Shown in pieces: positions 22,838 through 32,417 of a stretch of DNA of 61,152 bases. Source of the DNA: Mycobacterium sp. 1465703.0 (lineage in GTDB: Bacteria; Actinomycetota; Actinomycetes; Mycobacteriales; Mycobacteriaceae); contig NZ_LZKU01000003.1 of assembly GCF_001672975.1 (NCBI RefSeq), positions 1 through 61,152 on the forward strand. The letters are read 5' to 3'. Under the pieces are notes generated by a model that had not been told where the DNA came from, did no database searches, and saw only the letters and a program-made list of their open reading frames with translations. Each line of letters opens with the position of its first letter. Position 1 is the stretch's first letter. The translations under genes were made by a program, and so were the position numbers.

Positions 22838-24331
22838 ATGTCGTCTCCTGGTGATACCGCGGTCCTGGTGCTGGCGGCCGGGCCCGGCACCCGGATGCGG
22901 TCGGACACCCCAAAAGTCCTGCACACCATCGGTGGACGCAGCATGCTGTCCCACCTGCTGCACGCGATCACCAAGGTGGCGCCGCAACACCTGGCCGTCG
23001 TTTTGGGCCATGACCACGAGCGCATCGCACCGCTGGTCGCCGACTGGGCCGACGCCCTGGGCCGTCCCATCGACGTGGCGCTGCAGGACCGGCCCCGGGG
23101 CACCGGCGACGCGGTGTTGTGTGGCTTGTCCGCGCTGCCCGCCGATTACGCCGGCGTGGTCGTCGTCACCTCGGGTGACACCCCGCTGCTGGACGCCGAC
23201 ACCCTGGCCGACCTGATCGCCACCCACAGCGCGGCGCCGGCCGCGGTCACGGTGCTGACCACGACCGTGACCGACCCCAGCGGCTATGGCCGCATCCTGC
23301 GCACCCAGGACAACGAGGTGATGGCGATCGTGGAGCACGCCGATGCCACGCCCTCACAACGCGAGATTCGCGAGGTCAACGCCGGCGTCTACGCCTTCGA
23401 TACCGCGGCCTTGCGTTCGGCACTGAACCGGTTGAGCTCCAACAACGCCCAGCACGAGCTCTACCTGACCGACGTCATCGGCATCCTGCGCGGCGACGGC
23501 CTGGCCATCCATGCCCGCCACGTCGACGACAGCGCGCTGGTGGCCGGGGTCAACAATCGCGTTCAACTCGCACAGCTGGGCGCCGAACTCAACCGCCGGA
23601 TCGTCGCGGCTCACCAGATGGCCGGCGTCACCATCGTCGACCCGGCCACCACCTGGATCGACGTCGACGTCACCATCGGTCGCGACACCGTGATCAACCC
23701 GGGGACACAGCTGCTGGGCCGCACTCAAATCGGCGGGCATTGCGTCGTCGGCCCGGACACCACCCTGACCGACGTCAGCGTGGGCGAGGGTGCCTCGGTG
23801 GTGCGGACCCACGGCACCTCGTCGTCGATCGGCGCCGGCGCGACCGTCGGCCCGTTCACCTACCTGCGGCCGGGCACCGTGCTCGGCGACGACGGCAAGC
23901 TCGGGGCGTTCGTGGAGACCAAGAACGCCACCATCGGCACCGGCTCCAAAGTGCCGCATCTGACCTACGTCGGGGACGCCGACATCGGCGAACACAGCAA
24001 CATCGGCGCGTCCAGCGTGTTCGTCAACTACGACGGCGAATCCAAACGACGCACCACCATCGGCTCGCACGTGCGGACCGGCTCCGACACCATGTTCGTG
24101 GCCCCGGTGACGGTCGGAGACGGCGCCTACACCGGCGCGGGCACCGTGGTGCGCAACGACGTCCCGCCCGGAACGCTGGCGGTATCCGCTGGTCCGCAGC
24201 GCAATATCGAAGGCTGGGTGCAACGCAAACGCCCGGGCACCGCGGCCGCGCAAGCGGCAGAAGCCGCCGAGAAGGCCGCCGCACAGGTCGCCCAGGCCGG
24301 CCCCCCGCCAGAAGCCGAGCCGACACCGTGA
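22838..24331 (+). CDS. glmU: GlmU bifunctional UDP-GlcNAc synthase
   Basis: 497 residues from ATG 22838. The N-terminal uridyltransferase domain has [19 protein letters not shown] and the C-terminal half is a left-handed beta-helix (hexapeptide repeats). The acetyltransferase site lies in [20 protein letters not shown] and SSVFVNYDG. It acetylates glucosamine-1-P and then couples it to UTP, giving UDP-GlcNAc for peptidoglycan and polysaccharides. The C-terminal Ala/Pro-rich tail is a mycobacterial feature. A strong RBS fixes the start. Confidence 0.97.
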   Translation: MSSPGDTAVLVLAAGPGTRMRSDTPKVLHTIGGRSMLSHLLHAITKVAPQHLAVVLGHDHERIAPLVADWADALGRPIDVALQDRPRGTGDAVLCGLSALPADYAGVVVVTSGDTPLLDADTLADLIATHSAAPAAVTVLTTTVTDPSGYGRILRTQDNEVMAIVEHADATPSQREIREVNAGVYAFDTAALRSALNRLSSNNAQHELYLTDVIGILRGDGLAIHARHVDDSALVAGVNNRVQLAQLGAELNRRIVAAHQMAGVTIVDPATTWIDVDVTIGRDTVINPGTQLLGRTQIGGHCVVGPDTTLTDVSVGEGASVVRTHGTSSSIGAGATVGPFTYLRPGTVLGDDGKLGAFVETKNATIGTGSKVPHLTYVGDADIGEHSNIGASSVFVNYDGESKRRTTIGSHVRTGSDTMFVAPVTVGDGAYTGAGTVVRNDVPPGTLAVSAGPQRNIEGWVQRKRPGTAAAQAAEAAEKAAAQVAQAGPPPEAEPTP

Positions 24332-24361
24332 GTGTGGCAGCTGGCAACCCGGCCACTTTTC

Positions 24362-24381
24362 CGTACGATTCGCTTCGTACG
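24362..24381. repeat. Stem-loop between glmU and prsA
   Basis: CGTACGA (24362-24368) and TCGTACG (24375-24381) form a perfect 7-bp stem with loop TTCGCT in the 94-base glmU-prsA gap. There is no T-tract. It could be an RNA element ahead of prsA or a DNA palindrome. Confidence 0.5.
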
Positions 24382-24425
24382 ATGGGGCCTTCGATCCCCC
24401 ACCCCGATTTGCCGAGGGCAGTGCG

Positions 24426-25406
24426 TTGAGCCACGACTGGACTGATAACCGCAAAAATTTGATGCTCTTCTCGGGCCGCGCGCATCCGGAGCTTGCCGAG
24501 CAGGTGGCCAAGGAGCTCGACGTCCACGTCACCGCACAGACCGCGCGGGAGTTCGCCAACGGTGAGATCTTCGTGCGGTTCCACGAATCGGTGCGCGGGT
24601 GCGACGCCTTCGTCCTGCAGTCGGCCCCGGACCCGGTCAACAACTGGCTGATGGAACAGCTGATCATGATCGACGCCCTCAAGCGGGGCAGCGCCAAGCG
24701 GATCACCGCCGTCATGCCGTTCTACCCCTATGCCCGGCAGGACAAGAAGCACCGCGGCCGCGAACCGATCTCGGCGCGGCTGGTCGCCGACCTGCTCAAG
24801 ACCGCGGGCGCGGACCGGATCGTCACCGTCGACCTGCACACCGACCAGATCCAGGGTTTCTTCGACGGGCCGGTCGACCACATGCGCGGGCAGAACCTGC
24901 TGACCGGCTACATCCGCGACAACTATCCCGACGGCAACATGGTGGTCGTCTCGCCCGACTCCGGCCGGGTGCGCATCGCCGAGAAATGGGCCGACTCCCT
25001 GGGCGGCGTCCCGCTGGCCTTCATTCACAAGACCCGCGACCCCCGGGTGCCCAACCAGGTGGTGTCCAACCGGGTCGTCGGTGAGGTGGCCGGACGCACC
25101 TGCGTGCTGATCGACGACATGATCGACACCGGCGGCACCATCGCCGGCGCGGTGAAGCTGCTGCGCGACGAGGGGGCCGGTGACGTGATCATCGCGGCCA
25201 CCCACGGTGTGCTTTCGGATCCGGCCGCCGAGCGGCTGGCCGCCTGCGGCGCCCGGGAAGTGATCGTGACGAACACCCTGCCGATCGGCGAGGAGAAGCG
25301 GTTCCCGCAGCTGACGGTCTTGTCCATCGCGCCGCTGCTGGCCAGCACCATCCGGGCTGTCTTCGAAAACGGCTCAGTCACCGGGCTTTTCGACGGAGAC
25401 GCCTAA
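24426..25406 (+). CDS. prsA: Ribose-phosphate pyrophosphokinase
   Basis: 326 residues, making PRPP from ribose-5-phosphate and ATP for nucleotides, His, Trp and arabinogalactan precursors. Motifs: FANGEIFVRFHESVRG, YPYARQDKKHRGREPISA, VDLHTDQIQGFF, VVVSPDSGRVR and the PRPP loop VLIDDMIDTGGTI. Start is TTG (TTG AGC CAC GAC), as I recall for the M. tuberculosis gene, with GAGGG upstream. The ArsC-like gene begins directly after its stop. Confidence 0.97.
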   Translation: MSHDWTDNRKNLMLFSGRAHPELAEQVAKELDVHVTAQTAREFANGEIFVRFHESVRGCDAFVLQSAPDPVNNWLMEQLIMIDALKRGSAKRITAVMPFYPYARQDKKHRGREPISARLVADLLKTAGADRIVTVDLHTDQIQGFFDGPVDHMRGQNLLTGYIRDNYPDGNMVVVSPDSGRVRIAEKWADSLGGVPLAFIHKTRDPRVPNQVVSNRVVGEVAGRTCVLIDDMIDTGGTIAGAVKLLRDEGAGDVIIAATHGVLSDPAAERLAACGAREVIVTNTLPIGEEKRFPQLTVLSIAPLLASTIRAVFENGSVTGLFDGDA

Positions 25407-25763
25407 ATGGCTGGCAAGCCAGACCAAGCCGTTATCTATCACAACCCACGCTGCAGTACCTCCCGCAAAACGCTGGACCTGTTGCGCGACAACGGGTTTG
25501 ATCCCGCCGTTGTCGAGTACCTGAAGACCCCGCCGTCACGGGCCGAGCTGGTGAAGATGATCCGCGAGGCCGGCATCGACGTGCGCACCGCCGTGCGCAA
25601 GCGTGAATCCTTATACGAGGAACTCAATCTGGCGGACGCGACCGACGACCAGTTGCTGGACGCCATGGCCGAGCACCCCATTCTCATCGAGCGGCCCTTC
25701 GTCGTCACACCGAAGGGCACTCGGCTGGCCCGCCCGATCGACGCGGTCCGCGAGATTCTGTGA
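25407..25763 (+). CDS. arsC: ArsC-family (glutaredoxin-dependent) arsenate reductase-like protein
   Basis: 118 residues with the ArsC/Spx thioredoxin fold. N-terminal active cysteine in YHNPRCSTSRKTL, then VVEYLKTPPSRAEL, and RPFVVTPKGTRLARP with the substrate-binding arginine pattern. Probably reduces arsenate to arsenite, although this family also includes proteins of unknown role. Starts immediately after the prsA stop; its TGA overlaps the lpqT GTG (GTGA). No arsenite pump or ArsR is nearby. I do not recall it at this position in M. tuberculosis. Confidence 0.85.
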   Translation: MAGKPDQAVIYHNPRCSTSRKTLDLLRDNGFDPAVVEYLKTPPSRAELVKMIREAGIDVRTAVRKRESLYEELNLADATDDQLLDAMAEHPILIERPFVVTPKGTRLARPIDAVREIL

Positions 25764-26416
25764 ATCGGCTCGGCAGCTGCGTGTCTGCTGCCGCGGTAAT
25801 TGCGGTGGCTCTCTCCTCCGGCGGCTGTGCGCCGAAACCGCCTGATTACCAATCGATTTTGTCGAAAACCCCGACGACCACGACCACCGCGGCGAAGGAA
25901 AAGCCGGTTCCCCTGTCGCAGTATCTGCAAAGCATCGGAGTGACCGGGCAACCGGTCGCACCGGGATCCCTGCCCGATCTGACCGTGTCGATACCCACAC
26001 CCCCGGGCTGGTCGCCGTTCACCAGCCCGAACATCAACCCGGAAACCCTGATCATCTCGCAGGGCGGCAAATTCCCGACGGCGCGGCTGGTGGTGTTCAA
26101 GCTCAACGGTGATTTCGACCCGGCCCAAGTCATCAAACACGGCAACGACGATGCGCAACTGTTCGAGAACTTCAAGCAGCTGGACGCCTCGGGCGCGCCC
26201 TACAACGGCTTTCCCTCATCGATGATCCAGGGCAGCTACGATCTCGACGGCATGCGGCTGCACAGCTGGAACCGCATCGTCATTCCGACCGGATCGCCGC
26301 CCGCACACCAGCGTTACCTGGTACAGCTGACCATCACCGGCTTCGCCAATCAGGCGGCCGCGCAGTCGACTGACATCGACGCCATAATTCACGGATTCGT
26401 CGTCGCGGCGAAGTGA
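25760..26416 (+). CDS. lpqT: LpqT lipoprotein
   Basis: 218 residues, GTG start overlapping the arsC stop. Lipoprotein signal peptide with lipobox SGGC (lipidated Cys near residue 23), then a Thr-rich linker (KTPTTTTTAA) and the LpqN/LpqT-type domain (VSIPTPPGWSPF, NGFPSSMIQGSY, RYLVQLTITGFANQA). Surface lipoprotein of unclear function; M. tuberculosis LpqT (about 226 residues) lies beside prsA likewise. Convergent with the next gene, one base between stops. Confidence 0.92.
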   Translation: MNRLGSCVSAAAVIAVALSSGGCAPKPPDYQSILSKTPTTTTTAAKEKPVPLSQYLQSIGVTGQPVAPGSLPDLTVSIPTPPGWSPFTSPNINPETLIISQGGKFPTARLVVFKLNGDFDPAQVIKHGNDDAQLFENFKQLDASGAPYNGFPSSMIQGSYDLDGMRLHSWNRIVIPTGSPPAHQRYLVQLTITGFANQAAAQSTDIDAIIHGFVVAAK

Positions 26417-26417
26417 T

Positions 26418-29400
26418 TCAAGCGCGGCGACCCGCTTCTTGGACGAGCTGGACGCGGGACGTCAGACCAAGCTTCGCGTAGACGTGAGTCAGGTGGGTCT
26501 GCACGGTGCGCGGTGAGATGAACAGCCGGGCCCCGATCTCCTTGTTGCCCAGGCCTTCTGCCACCAGGCGCACCACGTCGCTTTCCATCGGGGTCAGGGA
26601 GTCCCAGCCGGTGGCCGGGCGTCTGCGTTCGCCACGGCCACGTTGCGCGTACGCGATTGCTTCCCCGGTAAATAAAGCGGCCCCTTCGGCCCAGGCGGCG
26701 TCAAAGTCTTTCTGCTCCAATTCTTCCCGGACCTTCGTCACGGTGGCCTGGTAATCCGCCTCATACATCGGGAAGCGGGGGTGGTCCATGCGTTGCCGTA
26801 TGGTCTCCGCTGCGCCCAACAGGCGCGCCGCGTGCTGGTGACTGCCGTTGGCGGCGGCCAAGCGGGCAAGACATTCCAGGGCGTCGTCAACATGCAAATA
26901 TCCGCGGGTGCCTTCGGCGATCGTGAGAGCCTCGTGAGCGTCACGCTCAGCCTGCCCCGGGTCACCTTGGGCCATCGCAATGTAGGCGCGTACTACCAGT
27001 GTCGGCACTCGTTGCCAGCCCGGTGTCAATGCGATGTTCTCGTCGGCCCAGCGGCGCGCTGTGGGCACATCACCACTTGCTAAGGCCGCCTGGGCGATCG
27101 GGCTGGTGGATCTAGTGAACACTTCGCGTAGCGGATTGGTGTGCTCCCATGCCTTCTCGCAGAACTGCATTGCGGCAGTACCATCGCCGGCAGCCAAAGC
27201 GGCGTCAGCCAGGACCGCGTACACCGAGTCTTCGGAAACTCCGCCCAGCACCTCTGCGGCTACCCCCGCGGATTGCCCCGCTGCGCGTGCAGCGGGCCCG
27301 TGCCCTTGGCGGGCCAGTACAACGCCATGCACCAGGCATCCGTAAACATTCATCAACACATCCCCGGCCTCCGCGGCCTCGGTGGCCAAGCAACGTGCAA
27401 TTTCGGCCGCTTCGGCAAGGTTTCCTTGCATCATCAGCGCTACCACGAGCCAGGTTCGGCAGTTCCGTGAGTAGAACCGATCGCCGAGCGCGTCGGCGAG
27501 GTCGCGTCCTTCTTCGGCGGCCGCACGTGCGGCGGTCGGTTCACCGGACATGGCGCCGGCCGTCGCCTGGTGGCTCAAGATTTGGCATAGCGTCCACTGG
27601 TCTCCAGCCGCGCGGACCAGTTCGGTTGCTTCGGCGAAGTAGCGCTGGAGCACCTCGGGCGTATAGACGGCGCTCATCGCGCAGCTGATGAGGGCACGGG
27701 TGATCAATGCCGGGTCGTTGAGCTCACGGGCGACGGCCAATGCGTCCTGCGCCGCACTCAATTCCGTTGGAAGGCCCAACCAAGCGGCGAGGAACTGTCG
27801 CTCGATCACCGCACCTGCCCGCACGGCAGGTGCGATAGGCACGGGCCCCTCGTCAGCCAAGACAGCGTCTAAACCCGCCAGTGCTTCACCGACACGGCCG
27901 GCCCGCAACCACAATGGTTGCAGCGACAGGATCAGCCGCATCGCTGTTTCGATGTCCGAGTTCTCCCGGCTCCAACCGTAAGCGGTTCGTAGATTCTCGA
28001 TTTCCCGCTGCGCCCAACGTAATAGTGGATCAACACCGCTGAGCCCCTGAGAACCAAACGCGACAGCCTTGGCGGTGTAGTAGTCGCGGTGGCGAGTTCG
28101 CACCCGGTCGGCCTCACCGGACTCGCCGAGTTTTTCTTGCGCGTACTGGCGTACGGTCTCCAGCAAGCGGTATCGCATTCCGGTGCCGGTGTCGTCGGCG
28201 ACCACCAAAGATTTGTCGACCAAGAGGCTCAGCTGGTCCAGCAATTGATACCGCTCCACTTCGCCGTCGGCGCCGACGGATTGGGCGGCATCGAGGTCAA
28301 AGCCACCGGCGAACACCGCCAGCCTTCGAAACAGCACCTGCTCGGGCTCGGTGAGCAGCGCATGCGACCAATCCACCGACGCCCGCAGCGTCTGCTGGCG
28401 GCGAACCGCGGTGCGTGCACCTCCGGTCAGCAGGCGAAACCGGTCATGCAGGCTGTCCAAGATCTGGTCAGGCGACAGCGCGCGAACGCGCGCCGCGGCA
28501 AGCTCGATCGCCAACGGCATGCCATCCAAGCGCGCGCAGATTTCGGTCACCTGCGCGTTATTGTCCTCGTCCACAACGAATCCGGGGCGCGCCCGACGGG
28601 CACGGTCGGTGAACAATTCGATCGCTTCGTCGGTAAGAGACAATGAAGGTACCCGCCACGTCAGTTCGCCGGACACTCCGAGCGGTTCCCGGCTGGTCGT
28701 CAGGATCGCCAAATGTGGGCACGCCGCAAGTAACTCGACGACCATCGCCACGCATGCGTCGAGCAGATGCTCACAATTGTCGAGCACCAACAACATCCGC
28801 TTTTCGCCGAAGAACCGTAACAGCAGATCCATCGTGGAGCGGCCAGGCTGATCGGGTAGCCCCAAGGTGCGGGCGACTGTCAACGGCGCCACAGCAGGAT
28901 TGGTGATGGGCGCCAGGTCTACGTACCAGATCCCATCGGAAAATTCGCCACTGAGCGCGGCGGCGACTTCCACGGACAGCCTGGTCTTGCCCGCGCCACC
29001 CGCGCCGGTCAAGGTGACCAACCGGTTGCCGCCAACCAGTTGCTGCAACTCCTTCATTTGCTGTTGGCGCCCAACAAAACTCGTCAGCTGGGCCGGTAGG
29101 TTGTGCGACGTCACCACGGTGCGCACCCGAAGCGGCGGGAAGTCGTTGCGCAGATCCGGGTGGCACAGTTGGACGACACGCTCGGGACGCGGTACATCGC
29201 GCAACGGGTAGCTACCCAGGTCGGCGAGCCACACGCCGTCGGGTAGCCGGTCCAGCACCATCGATTCGGTTGCGCCCGACAACACGGTCTGCCCGCCGTG
29301 GGCGAGATCGCGCAACCGCGCCGTGCGATTGATGGTGGGGCCCGCGTAGTTGGCGTCGTCGCGCAGTTGAATCTCACCGGTGTGTATTCCGATACGTACC

Positions 29401-29714
29401 CGGATCGGCGCCAACGGGGCGCGCTGCAACTCCAGCGCACACGCCACCGCATCGGATGCCCGGGCGAAGGCGGCCACAAAGCTATCGCCCTCACCCTGTT
29501 CGAGCGGGCGCACCCCGTCATGCGCAGCGACCGACTCGTTCACGATTTTGTTCAGCTGGGCCAGCGCGTCGGTCATCTGCGCGGGTTGCGTTTCCCATAA
29601 CCGCGTCGAGCCCTCGACATCGGCCAGCAGCAATGTCACCGTTCCGGTCGGCAGCAACTCGACCACGCCCAAATCGTCCCAGGTTAGCGGCGCTATCTCC
29701 GCGTGTTGGCTCAT
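26418..29714 (-). CDS. Adenylate cyclase - ATPase - LuxR transcriptional regulator
   Basis: 1098 residues from ATG 29714 (MSQHAEIAP); in-frame ATGs at 29750 and 29786 are possible. N-terminal class III nucleotide cyclase domain with metal aspartates at residue 32 (LLLADVEGSTR) and in GEGDSF, and GIHTGEIQLRDD. Then an NB-ARC/AAA-like ATPase with P-loop LTGAGGAGKTRLS (near residue 236) and LLVLDNCEHLLD, a long TPR-like helical region, and a C-terminal LuxR HTH (LTPMESDVVRLVAEGLGNKE, FISPRTVQTHLTHVYAKLGL). Same architecture as M. tuberculosis Rv0386, Rv1358 and Rv2488c. Divergent from the P450 gene. Confidence 0.92.
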   Translation of the reverse strand: MSQHAEIAPLTWDDLGVVELLPTGTVTLLLADVEGSTRLWETQPAQMTDALAQLNKIVNESVAAHDGVRPLEQGEGDSFVAAFARASDAVACALELQRAPLAPIRVRIGIHTGEIQLRDDANYAGPTINRTARLRDLAHGGQTVLSGATESMVLDRLPDGVWLADLGSYPLRDVPRPERVVQLCHPDLRNDFPPLRVRTVVTSHNLPAQLTSFVGRQQQMKELQQLVGGNRLVTLTGAGGAGKTRLSVEVAAALSGEFSDGIWYVDLAPITNPAVAPLTVARTLGLPDQPGRSTMDLLLRFFGEKRMLLVLDNCEHLLDACVAMVVELLAACPHLAILTTSREPLGVSGELTWRVPSLSLTDEAIELFTDRARRARPGFVVDEDNNAQVTEICARLDGMPLAIELAAARVRALSPDQILDSLHDRFRLLTGGARTAVRRQQTLRASVDWSHALLTEPEQVLFRRLAVFAGGFDLDAAQSVGADGEVERYQLLDQLSLLVDKSLVVADDTGTGMRYRLLETVRQYAQEKLGESGEADRVRTRHRDYYTAKAVAFGSQGLSGVDPLLRWAQREIENLRTAYGWSRENSDIETAMRLILSLQPLWLRAGRVGEALAGLDAVLADEGPVPIAPAVRAGAVIERQFLAAWLGLPTELSAAQDALAVARELNDPALITRALISCAMSAVYTPEVLQRYFAEATELVRAAGDQWTLCQILSHQATAGAMSGEPTAARAAAEEGRDLADALGDRFYSRNCRTWLVVALMMQGNLAEAAEIARCLATEAAEAGDVLMNVYGCLVHGVVLARQGHGPAARAAGQSAGVAAEVLGGVSEDSVYAVLADAALAAGDGTAAMQFCEKAWEHTNPLREVFTRSTSPIAQAALASGDVPTARRWADENIALTPGWQRVPTLVVRAYIAMAQGDPGQAERDAHEALTIAEGTRGYLHVDDALECLARLAAANGSHQHAARLLGAAETIRQRMDHPRFPMYEADYQATVTKVREELEQKDFDAAWAEGAALFTGEAIAYAQRGRGERRRPATGWDSLTPMESDVVRLVAEGLGNKEIGARLFISPRTVQTHLTHVYAKLGLTSRVQLVQEAGRRA

Positions 29715-29873
29715 GTTAGCCAGGATTGCGTCTCCGACGAGGCAAAACATCGGCCAATGCGCGCAGATCCACCACGGCGGGCGCACGGATCTACGACCCC
29801 CCGGCGCGCAGATATGCGCGTCGCGGCGGATGGTGTGGGCCGTGCGGGGCCGGATAGTCGACTACACCCGACC

Positions 29874-29880
29874 AAGGAGG
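29874..29880 (+). promoter_or_regulatory. Ribosome-binding site of the P450 gene
   Basis: AAGGAGG five bases before ATG 29886. It rejects the upstream extension of this frame. Confidence 0.85.
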
Positions 29881-29885
29881 CCGCC

Positions 29886-31121
29886 ATGACAATCGCCCAG
29901 ACGACCACATGCCCGAGCGTTTTCGACGCCGGCCTGCCCGTCATTGCCTACGACCATCTCACCGATCCCGACGAGGCACACCGCATTATCGACGGCGCCC
30001 GCGAACTATCGCCGATCGCCCTCGGCCCGCACGGACCGGAAGTCTTGAGCTACGAACTGGTCCGAACTGTATTGCGCGACAACAGATTTATCACAGCGCA
30101 CGGCCTCGGACTCGACCTGCAGGGCATCACCTCCGGCCCGCTGTGGGATAGGGCGATCAGCAATATCCTCGGGCTCGACGGCGATGTGCATCACCGGCAG
30201 CGCCGGCTGGTGTCGAAGGCCTTTGCACCCCGGGGCGCAGAGCGGTTGCGCACGCTGGTCATCGAGATCATCAATGGCCTGGTCGAACCACTCACGGCCG
30301 CAGGTCGCTGCGACGTCGTTTCCGACATCGCCCGCGGCTACCCCGCGCCCGTCATCTGCGCGTTACTGGGCGCACCGCCCGAGGACTGGCACCTGTTCAG
30401 CGACTGGACCGATGACATCAAGAAGATCTTCGACTGGAACGTCGCCGAAGACGGCCCGGCGATCTTGGCCGCATGGGATCAGCTCGACGCCTACCTCGAG
30501 GAACTCATCGCGCGGCGCCGCGCATCGCTGTCCGACGACCTGATCTCCGAGCTCATCCGCACCGAAGACGACGGTGACCGGCTCACCCACGACGAGCTGC
30601 TCATGCTGAGCGCCACCCTCCTCGGTGCCGGTACCGACACGACCCGCAACCAGCTCGCGGCGGCGGTGCAGGTGCTGGCCGACCACCCCGACCAATGGGC
30701 CTTAGTGGGCCGGCACCCCGAATTGGCGGCCGACGCGGTTCATGAGCTGATGCGCTATTGCCCCATCATTTTCGGCACCATCCGCAAGGCCGCCGAAGAC
30801 ATTGAACTGGCCGGGGTGTGCATTCCTGCGGGCACCCTGGTGCTCGCCAACACCGCCGCAGCGAACCGTGACCCCGACGTCTACCCAAATCCCGACCGCG
30901 TCGACATCACCCGAGCGGACCCTCCGGCCATGCTCACCTTCGGCGGCGGCGTGCATTACTGCCTGGGCGCCCACCTCGCGCGACTCGAACTGACCGAAGC
31001 GCTGCGGGTGATCACCCAACGCATGCCCAATCCTCGGCCAATCGGCCCGGTCCCATGGAAAGCCATCAGTGGAATCACCGGTCCCGTCACCTTGCCGCTG
31101 GAATTCGACGTAGGGCACTAG
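29886..31121 (+). CDS. Cytochrome P450
   Basis: 411 residues. I-helix motif GAGTDTTRNQ (near residue 247), EXXR-type ELMR, and heme-binding FGGGVHYCLGAHLAR with the ligand cysteine at residue 359. Soluble bacterial class; needs a ferredoxin and reductase, none of which is in the window. The strong RBS fixes the start. An SDR gene follows 31 bases later in the same direction, so the two may oxidise the same substrate (an alcohol or steroid/lipid, by inference). The CYP family number is not assignable from sequence alone. Confidence 0.93.
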   Translation: MTIAQTTTCPSVFDAGLPVIAYDHLTDPDEAHRIIDGARELSPIALGPHGPEVLSYELVRTVLRDNRFITAHGLGLDLQGITSGPLWDRAISNILGLDGDVHHRQRRLVSKAFAPRGAERLRTLVIEIINGLVEPLTAAGRCDVVSDIARGYPAPVICALLGAPPEDWHLFSDWTDDIKKIFDWNVAEDGPAILAAWDQLDAYLEELIARRRASLSDDLISELIRTEDDGDRLTHDELLMLSATLLGAGTDTTRNQLAAAVQVLADHPDQWALVGRHPELAADAVHELMRYCPIIFGTIRKAAEDIELAGVCIPAGTLVLANTAAANRDPDVYPNPDRVDITRADPPAMLTFGGGVHYCLGAHLARLELTEALRVITQRMPNPRPIGPVPWKAISGITGPVTLPLEFDVGH

Positions 31122-31152
31122 GCGGTCCGCATCGCGATTAGTGTTGTCAGCC

Positions 31153-32022
31153 ATGACCGGCTGGACCGCCGCAGACCTACCGTCGTTTGCCGAACGAACC
31201 GTCATCATCACTGGCGCCAACAGCGGGCTGGGCGCCGTGACGGCCCGCGAGCTGGCGCGACGAGGGGCCACGATCATCATGGCCGTCCGCAACATTCGCA
31301 AGGGCGAGACGGCGGCCCGTCAGATGGCCGGTCAGGTCGAGGTCCGTGAACTTGACCTGCAGGATTTGTCATCGGTGCGCCGGTTCGCCGACGGGGTGAA
31401 CAACGCCGACGTGCTGATCAACAATGCCGGCATCATGGCCGCCCCCTTCGGGCTGACGGTCGACGGCTTCGAGACCCAGATCGGCACCAACCATCTGGGC
31501 CACTTCGCGCTGACGAACCTGTTGCTGCCCAAGCTGACCGATCGGGTGGTCACCGTGTCGTCGATGGCGCACTGGCCCGGAAGCATCAACCTCGACGACC
31601 TGAACTGGCAGAACCGGCGCTACTCGGCGTGGCTGGCCTACAGCCAGTCCAAACTCGCCAACCTGCTGTTCACCAGCGAGCTGCAGCGGCGGCTCACCGC
31701 GGCCGGTTCCCCGCTACGCGCGCTGGCGGCCCACCCGGGTTACTCGCACACCAACCTGCAGGGCGCCTCCGGCCGCAAATTGGGTGACACGCTGATGTCG
31801 GCGGTGACGCGGGTAGTCGCGACCAACGCCGATTTCGGTGCCCGGCAAACCTTGTACGCGGCATCCCAGGACCTGCCGGGAGACACGTTCGTCGGTCCCC
31901 GCTTCGGTCAGATGGGCCGCACCCAACCGGTGGGGCGCAGCCGGCGCGCCCGGGATTCGGCCACCGCGGCGGCGCTGTGGTCGCTGTCCGAACAGCTCAC
32001 GAAGACCAAATTCCCCCTTTGA
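31153..32022 (+). CDS. Short-chain dehydrogenase/reductase
   Basis: 289 residues from ATG 31153. Rossmann TGANSGLG near the N-terminus, NNAGIMAAP, the catalytic serine in VTVSSMAHWPG, and YSQSK (Tyr163, Lys167). Resembles the WW-domain-oxidoreductase/retinol-dehydrogenase-like mycobacterial SDRs such as Rv0439c. Follows the P450 by 31 bases, suggesting a two-gene unit. Substrate unknown. Confidence 0.9.
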   Translation: MTGWTAADLPSFAERTVIITGANSGLGAVTARELARRGATIIMAVRNIRKGETAARQMAGQVEVRELDLQDLSSVRRFADGVNNADVLINNAGIMAAPFGLTVDGFETQIGTNHLGHFALTNLLLPKLTDRVVTVSSMAHWPGSINLDDLNWQNRRYSAWLAYSQSKLANLLFTSELQRRLTAAGSPLRALAAHPGYSHTNLQGASGRKLGDTLMSAVTRVVATNADFGARQTLYAASQDLPGDTFVGPRFGQMGRTQPVGRSRRARDSATAAALWSLSEQLTKTKFPL

Positions 32023-32078
32023 GGTCACGTCGGTCCCAGGCGACACAGGAGTCCCTCGACAGAACCAATAGACGTTTT

Positions 32079-32145
32079 GCCCGCCTCTGAGCGACAACAG
32101 GGGCGGCGTACGTGGCGGCCGCAGGTTTGTCGCTCAAAGGTGGGC
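32079..32145. repeat. Long imperfect palindrome
   Basis: Left arm GCCCGCCTCTGAGCGACAA (32079-32097) and right arm TTGTCGCTCAAAGGTGGGC (32127-32145) pair over 19 bp with two mismatches around a 29-base GC-rich loop. It could be a terminator for the P450-SDR unit or a dispersed REP-like element: the left arm recurs at 10704-10723. Confidence 0.75.
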
Positions 32146-32190
32146 ACGTGCACCATCACCTCCGCCGAGTGACGGGCGTGACTGCCGAGC

Positions 32191-32226
32191 GAGGTGTGAC
32201 GGCCGAGTGAGGTGTGACGGCCGAGT
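32191..32226. repeat. Tandem 18-bp repeat
   Basis: Two perfect adjacent copies of GAGGTGTGACGGCCGAGT (32191-32208 and 32209-32226), flanked by degenerate partial copies (from about 32165, and 32227-32233). A minisatellite/VNTR-like array upstream of rplY. Confidence 0.8.
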
Positions 32227-32417
32227 GACAGGTGACTCGCACGCGGACCGCGGCCGCCCAGGCGCAGAATTTCCCCTCTGAGGTGCAGATGCGCTAACCT
32301 GACCGGGCGTCACGGCGAGGGTAGCTGGCTGGCCAGCACCGTTATCGACGGAGACCGACGATTCGTCGCGTACCTGGCCGTGCCCCGAAACACAGGCGAG
32401 CACACAGGAGCGACACG

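Larger units (their letters stand above)
32023..32417. other. Intergenic region upstream of rplY with repeats
   Basis: 395 bases without a supported gene. It contains a long imperfect hairpin (32079-32145), a tandem 18-bp repeat (32191-32226) and, nearer rplY, the presumed promoter and the ribosome-binding site GGAG around 32407. Confidence 0.7.
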
